A stretch of DNA of 64,000 bases from a bacterium UBP8_UBA817 (GTDB lineage: Bacteria > Margulisbacteria > Marinamargulisbacteria > SXXA01 > SICP01): the NCBI GenBank assembly GCA_945898045.1, contig CAMDGG010000001.1:1-64000 (forward strand). Reading direction: 5' to 3'. The notes under the pieces are model-generated. The model worked only from the letters and a program-made list of their open reading frames with translations, was not told the origin of the DNA and ran no database searches. Shown here one piece after another: positions 41,462 to 51,400 of the stretch; position 1 is the first letter of the stretch, and each line of letters begins with the position of its first letter. A program made the translations under genes and the position numbers.

Positions 41462-43866
41462 GATTCCTCTTCCTCAGATTTTGGCTTTTGCGAGTTTTTG
41501 TTGTTTTCGCCCTGTATTTTTTCGCCTTGTTTTCGGCTTTCTTCTGCGGCCTCTTTTACTTGCCTTTCTATTCTTGCGGTGACCGCTTGGTCGTCGGCCT
41601 TTTCATCTGCTTCGACTTGATTACTTACTTTAATACGATCAATCTCATCATCCTCGAACTCTTCTTTTTGAGCCTCATAGGTCTTGATCTGTTTCGCATG
41701 TCGGATAGAGATCATTTTATTTATTTGTGATTTCTCAAAGATGTTATGGCCGATAGCATTCGTAGATTTGTCTTTAATTAGTTTCTGCGCGTCTGCAAAA
41801 ATGGGATCATTATAATCGTTTAATTGGCTGATACTGTAACGAAATTTCGCATCTTTTTTACCCAACACATTGATACTATCTTCTGATAGACCGTTATTGG
41901 TAATCATCGGCAACTTGTCGCCACCAAACATGCCTAGAACAGGCGCTAAAAGTTGTGAAAGGCCCAAGATGTCATCCGTAAATTTTTGAGCCGTGTCTTT
42001 ATTTTCAAAATTAAGCTTTAAAGGTTCGCCTTCTACAGTTTTCCAGGCACCCACCCATTCATCTTTCCCTTTAACTTGTACTTTATGGTCTTCTGGATTC
42101 CACTCTTGCCAAGATGCTTTATTGCTCACTGAAACAGCACCAGAGCTTTCTCCTTTGGCGGTAAATACAGCCTTGCCGTTACTATCTTTTTCGGTACTCA
42201 TGCCTACCATTGTTGAATAAATATGTAAGAGTGATTCATAGGCACTACGCGTGTTTTGAACTTTTTCTTGCCAGGTATTTCCTGTATTTATTTTTGCGGT
42301 GATGTCTCCAAGAGATTCGTAAGCCTTGCTACTTTCGTTATAGATTTTTATATTGCGTCGACCTACATCTTTAATTTGATCGAAATCTTGAACTTCAAAA
42401 CTAAATTTTCCAAGATACTTTTCCCGCACCGTTTTTTGAATAAAAGCCTCTTTATCAGCCCCCAAGCCTAGACCTAGATCAAAAGCAGGATCTTCCATTT
42501 TAAAGTGGGCTGTAATTTCGCCTTCTTCTGTAATAAACCCTTTCTCGATTAACTTTGTCCAAACCTTATTGGTCTCAGCTGTACTATCCAAATTAAAATC
42601 TTCTTTTGAAAGCTGCTTTTTACTTGCGAATTGACTTAAGTACTTTTGACTTAAATAGTCATGATATCCACTTACCAAAATTGCTCTAGGATCACCTTCG
42701 TTTTTAAGTAACCCTTTACTTGCGCTATCTCCTGCCGCCCCAACTTTACTCCAATCCGTATTGGTCGTAAGAGAATTGGCTATCTCGGGAATCAGCGCTT
42801 GTGTTAATAAGATGGGTACGTCCTTAACTTTACTACCAATTTTATCCCACCAGCTTTGTGCCTGTGTAGTTGCATCTAGTTTCTGTTGTTCCATTGTTTT
42901 TTCGGGACTGTTTTGAGCAGAAAATCCTGTTGGTTTTGGCCCTGTTCCATACATATTGGCATAGATGGCATTGAATCTTGACATGTCTTCAAATGCACTC
43001 ATGACGGTGAAAAAACTTTCTTTATTATTTAGTTTTTTATAGACCTCTGGGCTTGTAATGATGCCGTTGTAGTCGAGATACATATCGTGTTTATCAACAC
43101 TATCTGCATAGTAGGGGTCTGTCATTTTTTCTTTATTGAAATTTTTATTTTTTTTCGTAATGTCCGCTATCGTTGTGTTCATGGTATCCCATAGCTTGGG
43201 ATCGAATTTTTCTAGCGATTGGAGGGATGAAAGAAATTGCGAATTAATAGGCTTGAGCGCCTTATTTTTTTCAAACGCGTCATAGTTTTCGGTGTCTCCC
43301 GTTTTGATAGGATTCCGGTTATCAAGCCTTTGGTAAAGAGATAGGTTATGGAGATAAGTATTCCCTTCACCTTCTATACTTTCGTCTTTTTTTGCATCAA
43401 TGGCATCATTTTCAATTTTTTTATCTTTTTGTTTTTTGGCTAAAGCGGCTGATTCGAAAGCTAACTTTTGCTTGGGCAACTCGTCTATCAGCTTCTTTTT
43501 TGAAAGATAGGCCGGATCATCCGTCCTCTCAAAATTGGATCGCTCTCCTACTAGCTCTATATTTAACTTCTGTTGCCTAGAAATAAATTTGAGTCCGCTT
43601 GACATCCCCGAAAGCTCTTTGGCAATACTAAGCGCATTAAGCTGCTGGGAAAGAGTATAGTCGGAAACAGAGATTGACTCGTGTGCACCAGCACCTGAGC
43701 TAGTGGCTCGCGAGGCAGCCGCGTCTGGATCTACGTCATTTAAAATTTCATTTAATTGGCTCCCGAAGCTATTTTTTGCATTAAATTGCTTATCGGGACG
43801 CACATCTATTCGGAATGCGAATGGGGCAGGCTTGGGTTGGTTAAATTTTTCGATCTCATCTAGCAT
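41458..43866 (-). CDS. Uncharacterised 802-aa protein sharing a G(F/Y)I...G.(I/V)T module with the giant protein
   Basis: Long ORF, polar N-terminus, no Cys; internal 'VWTKLIEKGFITEEGEITAHFKMEDPAF'. Confidence 0.7.
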   Translation of the reverse strand: MLDEIEKFNQPKPAPFAFRIDVRPDKQFNAKNSFGSQLNEILNDVDPDAAASRATSSGAGAHESISVSDYTLSQQLNALSIAKELSGMSSGLKFISRQQKLNIELVGERSNFERTDDPAYLSKKKLIDELPKQKLAFESAALAKKQKDKKIENDAIDAKKDESIEGEGNTYLHNLSLYQRLDNRNPIKTGDTENYDAFEKNKALKPINSQFLSSLQSLEKFDPKLWDTMNTTIADITKKNKNFNKEKMTDPYYADSVDKHDMYLDYNGIITSPEVYKKLNNKESFFTVMSAFEDMSRFNAIYANMYGTGPKPTGFSAQNSPEKTMEQQKLDATTQAQSWWDKIGSKVKDVPILLTQALIPEIANSLTTNTDWSKVGAAGDSASKGLLKNEGDPRAILVSGYHDYLSQKYLSQFASKKQLSKEDFNLDSTAETNKVWTKLIEKGFITEEGEITAHFKMEDPAFDLGLGLGADKEAFIQKTVREKYLGKFSFEVQDFDQIKDVGRRNIKIYNESSKAYESLGDITAKINTGNTWQEKVQNTRSAYESLLHIYSTMVGMSTEKDSNGKAVFTAKGESSGAVSVSNKASWQEWNPEDHKVQVKGKDEWVGAWKTVEGEPLKLNFENKDTAQKFTDDILGLSQLLAPVLGMFGGDKLPMITNNGLSEDSINVLGKKDAKFRYSISQLNDYNDPIFADAQKLIKDKSTNAIGHNIFEKSQINKMISIRHAKQIKTYEAQKEEFEDDEIDRIKVSNQVEADEKADDQAVTARIERQVKEAAEESRKQGEKIQGENNKNSQKPKSEEEES

Positions 43867-43896
43867 GGCCGTCGCTCCGTTATCTGGTATTCCGCA

Positions 43897-44247
43897 CTAT
43901 CTAAGTGTCCATAATTTATTTTCGTTTTTCAATCCTAGATTCGCAAGTCCATCAGCCGCTTCTCTGGAACTGTCTAGCGCTTGCATATAAATTTGCAGAC
44001 CCAATGCACCACCGACACTGTTAATATCTACTGATTGCCCTGTGTTTAAATCAACGACACCATTGCTATTAACAATATCATTCTGTACACGACTTAACTC
44101 TTTAAAAAAGCTATCCCAGGCTAAATATCGACCGTATGCATAGTCAAATGTTCCCTTAATCTTGTTGGCATTGACTACAGATGTAGCGGATCTATCAAAG
44201 AAAAAACTACCTGTAAAACCACTATTACCATTATTACTACCAGCCAT
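43897..44247 (-). CDS. Uncharacterised small protein, candidate export substrate
   Basis: 116 aa, Gly/Asn/Ser-rich N-terminus without Sec signal, no Cys. Confidence 0.6.
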   Translation of the reverse strand: MAGSNNGNSGFTGSFFFDRSATSVVNANKIKGTFDYAYGRYLAWDSFFKELSRVQNDIVNSNGVVDLNTGQSVDINSVGGALGLQIYMQALDSSREAADGLANLGLKNENKLWTLR

Positions 44248-44283
44248 GAGACACCTCCTTTTTTAATGAATATTGTCGCGATG

Positions 44284-44311
44284 CCGCCCCTGATATAAAT
44301 GCCAGGGGCGG
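44284..44311. other. Perfect 9-bp GC-rich hairpin between the 116-aa and 90-aa genes
   Basis: CCGCCCCTG-atataaatgc-CAGGGGCGG. Confidence 0.8.
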
Positions 44312-44332
44312 TTGTTTATCAATCAGCCGTTA

Positions 44333-44605
44333 TTATCCTTGGCCCAATTTCTTCGCGGCTTCTTTGTTGGCCTTAGCGTCTTTATCAGGGGTGGATTTTC
44401 TAACTTCATAGCTAGATTCTGCCTCTGTTAATTTAAGCTGAGATCCAACCATAGTTCCCAATGTTGTTCCGGATGAATCTGATTTATCCAAAGTATCTCT
44501 AATTCTTTCAAGATCAGATGTATATTCATTACCCGCAGCTGTTCCGGCTGCAACTCTATCTCCGGCTGTATCTAAATTTACTGCTGCATCATAAGTTCCT
44601 GGCAT
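44333..44605 (-). CDS. Uncharacterised small protein, candidate export substrate
   Basis: 90 aa, 'MPGTYDAAVNLDTAGDRVAAGTAAGNEYTSDLERIRDTLDKSDSSG...'; RBS-like aggagaaac upstream; no Cys. Confidence 0.6.
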   Translation of the reverse strand: MPGTYDAAVNLDTAGDRVAAGTAAGNEYTSDLERIRDTLDKSDSSGTTLGTMVGSQLKLTEAESSYEVRKSTPDKDAKANKEAAKKLGQG

Positions 44606-44772
44606 AGTGTTTCTCCTTTAGGTTGTTTTTTCTTAATTTCTCTTGTGGCCCAATTGCCCAAGAGTATTTCTTCATTATTTTTTCCCGCCTCCTTATTTTA
44701 TTGACCAGATGTTTGGCTGTCTCTTGATTGGGTATATCGGTGCATCAGAGGCTTTTTATGTATTGAAATTTC

Positions 44773-44800
44773 TTGATGTATGGGTTTTTCTGTTTATAAT
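44773..44800 (+). promoter_or_regulatory. Candidate sigma70-type promoter for the 183-aa gene / giant gene unit
   Basis: TTGATG-N16-TATAAT; -10 ends 6 nt before the ATG at 44806. Confidence 0.45.
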
Positions 44801-44805
44801 GGGTT

Positions 44806-45357
44806 ATGGACGATACCGAAATACTTGAATTACTTGATACTCTGGAAGAAATTTCTGGAGAAGGTGAGGCGTTGGAAGAGTCTGAAATTTCACTCGCATT
44901 TAGCTTATTAGATTATCCTACGCCAGAAATCGCAACCAGAGCCGCCATTTTTTTAACAGGTCTTACTGACCCAGCTATTTTCTTGCGTCTTCTTGCCATT
45001 TTTCCAGAATGCTCGGCTGAGATTCAAAGACAATTGGCCATTTTGATGGCGTGTCTGGATCATGTGGAAATTTATGTATTTTTGTTGGATTTTATCGAAA
45101 CCGCTTCAGATGCCATCCTGTGTCTCACTATTGAAATGGCACTAGCCAACACCCGCTATCCTATTTTGGGACTCATCTTTGAAAGGCTGGATACAGCGCC
45201 CCCCCACTATCTTAGAAAACTAGAACGTATTATTCGCTCTATGGATCGTCACCGACTTAAAACCATTTTGAGGCTTTATCCGGTGGTTCCTCATGAGCGT
45301 TTTTTGCGGGATATTTTGGGGGATACGTTTATGCACGATGTATACAAGAAAAAATAG
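44806..45357 (+). CDS. Small acidic all-helical (HEAT-like) protein upstream of the giant gene
   Basis: 183 aa, 'ISLAFSLLDYPTPEIATRAAIFLTGLTDPAIFLRLLAIFPECSAEIQRQLAILMACLDHVEIYVFLLDFI'; same strand, 61 nt before the giant ORF. Confidence 0.7.
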   Translation: MDDTEILELLDTLEEISGEGEALEESEISLAFSLLDYPTPEIATRAAIFLTGLTDPAIFLRLLAIFPECSAEIQRQLAILMACLDHVEIYVFLLDFIETASDAILCLTIEMALANTRYPILGLIFERLDTAPPHYLRKLERIIRSMDRHRLKTILRLYPVVPHERFLRDILGDTFMHDVYKKK

Positions 45358-45418
45358 ATGCATTATTTTTACGGCTTTTATCGATTCTCTTTTAAGAGAG
45401 TCATAGAGGGAGCCTATT

Positions 45419-48400
45419 ATGAGCGCATTTCCTAATAACATTAATCAAAATTCAGATGCTTTTCGGGTTATCAAAAACCCCTTGTACCCCATGGGTTTAC
45501 CGGAAGGGTTTTCTGCGCCTACAAATCAGATATCTGATCTATCGTATATAGACGAGTTAGCCCTGTCGCTCCCAAAGGGGGCTATTGACGACCTGTTTTT
45601 ACGGAATAAGCTTTTGAGTATTTTGGATGCGGAGGCTGTTCAGGGGGCCGCCCAATCACTCTGTCGAGATTATTTACTTCATGGAACCTCCGCTCTACAT
45701 TCGCCAGAAGACAGTCAACAGGTGCTAAGATTTTTAACAGAACTACAACATCCTGCACGTGCTTTAAAATGTGGATTAAGCTTTGAACATCTAGAACTCC
45801 TACATACCGCAGCAAAAGGGATAGAGCAGCTAGAGTCACTCCCCCAGCTTTCTCAGATACCCAATGTGGGCGAGTCTATCCGAGATAGCTTGATAGACGA
45901 AGCGGGCTTTTCGGATGCGGAACTTACGTTTAGGCGGCGTGCTCAGTTGGTGGATGCAAACGCGAGTGAGCTGGTTTCTTTGACCAATGGCCTGTTTCAA
46001 ATGGGCATCTTGTATGTGGGCATGTCTACCTCGGAAACAGCAGCTACGGTATTGGCCTATGTGCAAGACCATTTTTCTTATATACAGGATGGTGCAGATG
46101 ATCATTGGAATACGATTGCTGAAACGCTAAAACAGAAGGGCGGAGATTGCGAAGATTTGGCGATGCTCACAAGCTCGCTTTTGATGCAAGTGTTGAAGCA
46201 TCAGGGGTTTTCAGACGACGCCGTGCATCACATGGTTACAGTCAGTTCTGGATATATCGCAACTGATGAGGGGCCGACTAAAATTGGGCATACCATTGTG
46301 CGTTTTAAGGATCCTAGCGGTGAGACGTTAGCACTCGATGCGACTTCAAAAAATAAGCCTCTTTTGTTTTCGGATATTCCGTTTGATGAAGTGCTTCGGT
46401 TTAACGATAAAAAATTTGTTCAGCTTCAAACAATTGATCCTTTTTTTGAAACGGCGGCTCAGGTTAATTTTCGTATAAACCTTGCCGAGGGAACAACATT
46501 TGCTGCTTCTGATAGCCAAATTAATGAGGCTCAGAAGTCTATTCTATATAGCATTAATAAGTCAGCGGAGCGTCTCCAAGAGCATGCTTCTCTAAAGATT
46601 AAGATTCCTAGATTACGTCATGGCAATCTATACCAAGCGATGAGTGTCGAGGGATATAAACCGATAATCCCTCAGACTATTCTGCCCAATGGGGATTTTA
46701 CGGCTCAGAGAGCGAATATGCCGGGCGCCACTTTTGGTTTTTTGGAGCTTTTACAAAGTGATTTTATACCCAGAACTGTAGACGCTACCAAAATATATTA
46801 CGATACGCTTGTGGATGCTCTGTACCTGAAAGATAGCAAGCAGGCGATGGTGAACGCGGGGTACAGTAATACATCTGGGGTTTATAAAACGTTTAATGTC
46901 ATTACGGGGAAATATAACTCTTTAACCGGCAGTGAATTTACTGCGCTTCCGCCAGATGCTGTGGTTTATCGAAGTCTGCTCGCGTATCAGGAAATAGGGT
47001 CCGGCCTAGGTCACATTAGTCCCTCTACATTTCGTCGTGATTTAGCCAATGTCGATTCGGACGGACATGCTATCGATCCTACCTCAAACTTCATTGGAGG
47101 ACCGGATGAATTTTTTAATATCAGAAAAGTTAGGGTGGAGATTAATAGTGCTGTCGACTCCTTTGACATGTATACCATACAAATTAAGGAGGAACGGTTT
47201 TTTCATTATATTGAAGATATTCGACAATTCGTAAATAAACTGACCGGACTTTTTCTGATATCAGCCTCTTACTTGGAGTTGCTGCAAATTGCAGCTCGGG
47301 AAATTGGGGATCAGTCTCTTAATGATGAAGAAAAACAAGCCGCCAATGCGAGACGTCAAGATGAAGATAAGCAGCATAACAAATTTGCTGAAATTATTGG
47401 AAAATGGCAAGACAAGATGGGGCAAGGCGTTCGGGATATTGAGCATGAATTAAATAATTTTATTCGGGCAACGAATGAGTCTGAGGCCGCTCGTGTTGGG
47501 TTTCTTGTAGATATGTACCCAAGAAAGATAGATGAGGCAGGCAAAGAAGATGCAGGAACGATCGTTGCAAACGTTTTCACAGGTATTGGCACTGATTTAA
47601 CCGATGAATTTACGGGCGCATTTACGCAGGCAAAATCTACGGCAAAATTTAATTTGTCTATTGTTCAGACCTCGCTCTCTGCCTTTAATGCGCAAGCAGG
47701 GTTGAGCATTACTGAACGTATTTCCAAACACATTGATCTATGGGACGCAGAACATGGTCATGCCGAAACTGAAGAGGCCATTACCGGCAACATTAACAAC
47801 CCTCTGTATTTCGGCCGATCGACTTATGACGTTCAATATGGCAGTTCCAGCTTCCAAGCACTATCCAAGCGCACTAGTCGAAACGCCATTATAGAAAATA
47901 TACAATTTGTTAAAAATACGGATCTTGCTGAGATACTAGGTATTATTGAGGATAAGAATAACTTTAGCCCTGCCGCCGCTGGCGCCGCTGGGGCCATCGA
48001 ACTTAATTTGGGTGCCAATCGCACTGAGATTCAGCAGAATGCCGGTGCTGGACCCAGCCGTTTATTTAACGAGGCTCCTAATGTCAAAAACGATGCTGGG
48101 GCTGGAGCAGATCCTGTCATCCCTAATCTTGTCACAGATGCCCCAACCAATAACGAGCCCAATGTCTCTATGCTCGCCAAAGTTAATAACTTAAAAATAA
48201 AAATGGAAACAATTCAAAGTCAAATAACCAATGCAGCGACTTTAAATCCACCTTTGACGCAAACCCAGATTGCGGTACTTCAGTCTGATCTTCTAGCAGC
48301 GGATGCAAAGCTAGACGATACCATGGGCATTACCAAACAGCGCCAAGCGATAGTCGATACCACCAAGCGCTTAAATGCTATTACTGCAGACCCAACACTT

Positions 48401-51400
48401 CCTCCTGGGCCCAATTTTTATGCGCCGGCAATTAAATATGCCTCTATAGCGGAAGAAACTGCGGATCTCACAAAGATCTTGAATGGTACACCTGGTGTTC
48501 AGCCCAGTCTTCAAAAGAAATTAGATGACATGCTCGTTAGCAAAGCAAAGCATTCGGTACCTCCAAGTGAGATTCAGGCTGCGGATTTATTGACAAAAGA
48601 AAACTTAGATAAGGTAAACGCACAGGTTAGTGGCCAGAGCCCTGATATTCCAGCAGCAGCGGGAGGATCTGAGAGATATTTCTTTGATTACAATATGCCG
48701 AGACAAGCCACGATGCGCCGAGATCTTATTCAATATCAAAACTTTATGCGTGCTGCATTAATTGCTAAACAAAATTTAACAGGAAAAATAAAAGAGGAAG
48801 CCGCAAAATTGGGGGATTCCCAGGGCTCTGGCTCAGAAACAATCTTACGTCGATATGCGTCCCAAGCATTGGAAGCCGACTTATCTATACAGTACGGGGC
48901 ATTTGACAATGCGATGCAAGAAACGTTCCAGTTAGGCAGTCTATTAAATGAATTGGCGACACATCAGCTGGAATATTACAGAGCCACCCAAATGGCAGCC
49001 ATGAAAGCCACCAAATTTGCGCTTCAACTTGTAGTAGAGGCCACCTCTATGGCAGCAGGAAATGCTTTGTCTCCGCTATCTACCCTTGCTTTTGCGGATC
49101 CGTTTTACTTTTCATATTTGTTTAATACCGTGGCGACACAGGCTGTAGATACATTGGGTGCTGGTTGGGAAATGGGGATTGATAAAGCCACAGCAGAATA
49201 CTATCGCCCTACTATCATGCAACTATCGGATACAGAATTTAATACGGCGTATACCAATCAAAAATTAAATTCACAGAGTATTAAAACTTTTGATCAAGCC
49301 ACTTTAGACAGCAAGAAAACACTGGATTTATTTAGCCAAGATTCTTTTCAGTTTTTTGAGCATGCCACCGATTCACTTTTGCTTCATACCCAAAATTTAT
49401 TTAATCCTGTCGTCACTCGTTCGTTCACCAAAGATGGCGGAACAGCTTCAGGAAACACTTACAAAGATACCGTACCTATTTTTATTCAGGACCGCCATGA
49501 TGGGTTTTATGTAACTGATGGATATGAAATGTATTTGCGTGAAGGTCCATCCAGAACTTCTAAAGATTTGTCGATACCAAGATCAGAGGCCGCGACTAAT
49601 TTTGAGCAACCGCTATGGAGTTATTTTGCAAAAATTAAGATGTATATGTTTGTTTTGTATGCACTTTATGATGCTGTTGAAACGATATTAGGAGATATGT
49701 TTGGCACGCAAAAAAGCTCTAATATCCAGAAATTTGATGGCATGATTGATTCTTTTGTGGGATATCAACGGTCATTGATTGGCAATTTCAAACAAGAAAC
49801 AAGTGCATTTTTACAATCAACCAAACAAAATGCCGAAAAAGAAAAGAAGATCGAATTTGATATTTACGATGTCGCTTCGGCAGGTACCAAAATAGCTGTA
49901 GCTGCGTTGTCTGCTTTTCCAAATGCAGGACGTGTATTGGTAATGTCAGGAAATATTCTGGCAGACGCAGCAGAAATGATTCGGAAACGTGCTGCGGGGA
50001 CATTCGCGGGGACATTCGCTGAGTATAGAGATAGATCAGGGAGCACAAAACCTGCTGCGCCTATCGTTTTAAATGCTTCGCTTTTCCCGGAATATACTAC
50101 GCTCGATCCTATTAAAGAAAAAGCAGTTATTGACCTGGAGGTCCTCCAAACAATTGTCACTGGGTTCAATGAAGCAACACTTTCGGACCCCCTAGGAGAT
50201 TATACGAGATATAATCCTACCAAACTCAAGCTTCCAGATCCCTCTAAAGCACCCGCAAGCGAACGCGAGGCTATTGCACAAGATGCACGGCGATATTTAT
50301 CGTGGTTTGAGCTTGATCAGATGGAAAGCAAAGTGATTAATGAGATGTATCTCAAAAATCAAAATGACCCTTATCATCCTACCGCCCTGCAATATACAAC
50401 CGCCAACTTTACTGACATTATTGCAGCCCAAACTTCTCTTAATAATATTTTTACGATACGCACTATTTACATGATGATTGAGCAAGGGCTACTTAATGCC
50501 AAGCAGCAGACGATTAAAGATATGTTTGGGCATTCTATTTCATCCAATATTTTGTCGAAAACAATGGCTATTGTAGATCAATACAATCAATCTCAGTTGG
50601 ACTCTATTAATTCTTTAACGCAAGAATTTAGTAGTCGCGCCGAAGCACACAATAAGTATGAAGAAGAAGTCATGGGCTTGGAGGTGGATTCGGCAGCTAT
50701 TCCTATAGGTGCTGTGGCGTTTTGGATAGTTACACCTACTCCTAATCCAACGGGAGGAGGGGGAAGTAAATATGCCAACTGGGAGAAAAAAATTGTAGCT
50801 GGAAAATCGGGTAAACAGGCGGCCCAATCTCTAGGGAATTTAACCATTGGACTTGTTGGTATTATTTCTGGCCTAGAAAAAAAAATAAACCCTATTAAAT
50901 CTGAGTTTTTAAATTATGAGGTTGCTACACAGCAAGATAAGGACCGAGACGCAAATATTAAAGAAAAGACCGATGAAAAAGATAAGCTTGAGAAAAAACA
51001 GAAATCTGGAACCCCCCTAACGGATGATGAAAAAAAGACACTTAGTAAGCTTAAAAATGATACTGGCCCCGGCTCATTAGCCAGTATGCAAACAGCAAAA
51101 ATACGGTCCACACAAAAGCGTCAAGAGAGTGATTCTACCAACATTAATATGGGGCAAGATCAATTGAAGTTTGTTGGATCTGGCCAAATGGTTGTACAAC
51201 GGGGCGCAAAAAATGAAGCCACTTCGAAACTCACCCGAAAAGCGCGGCAGGCTGAGATGATACAGCAAGTCCGTTTATCCTTGGCGGATGCGTTTATGGA
51301 TAGCTCGGATGAAATGTCGGGATCAAAATCTAGCCGGTCCTATCGAGGGGTTATAGGAATCATTAATCGTACGAAAGGTGTCGAGTCTAGCCAGATTGAT

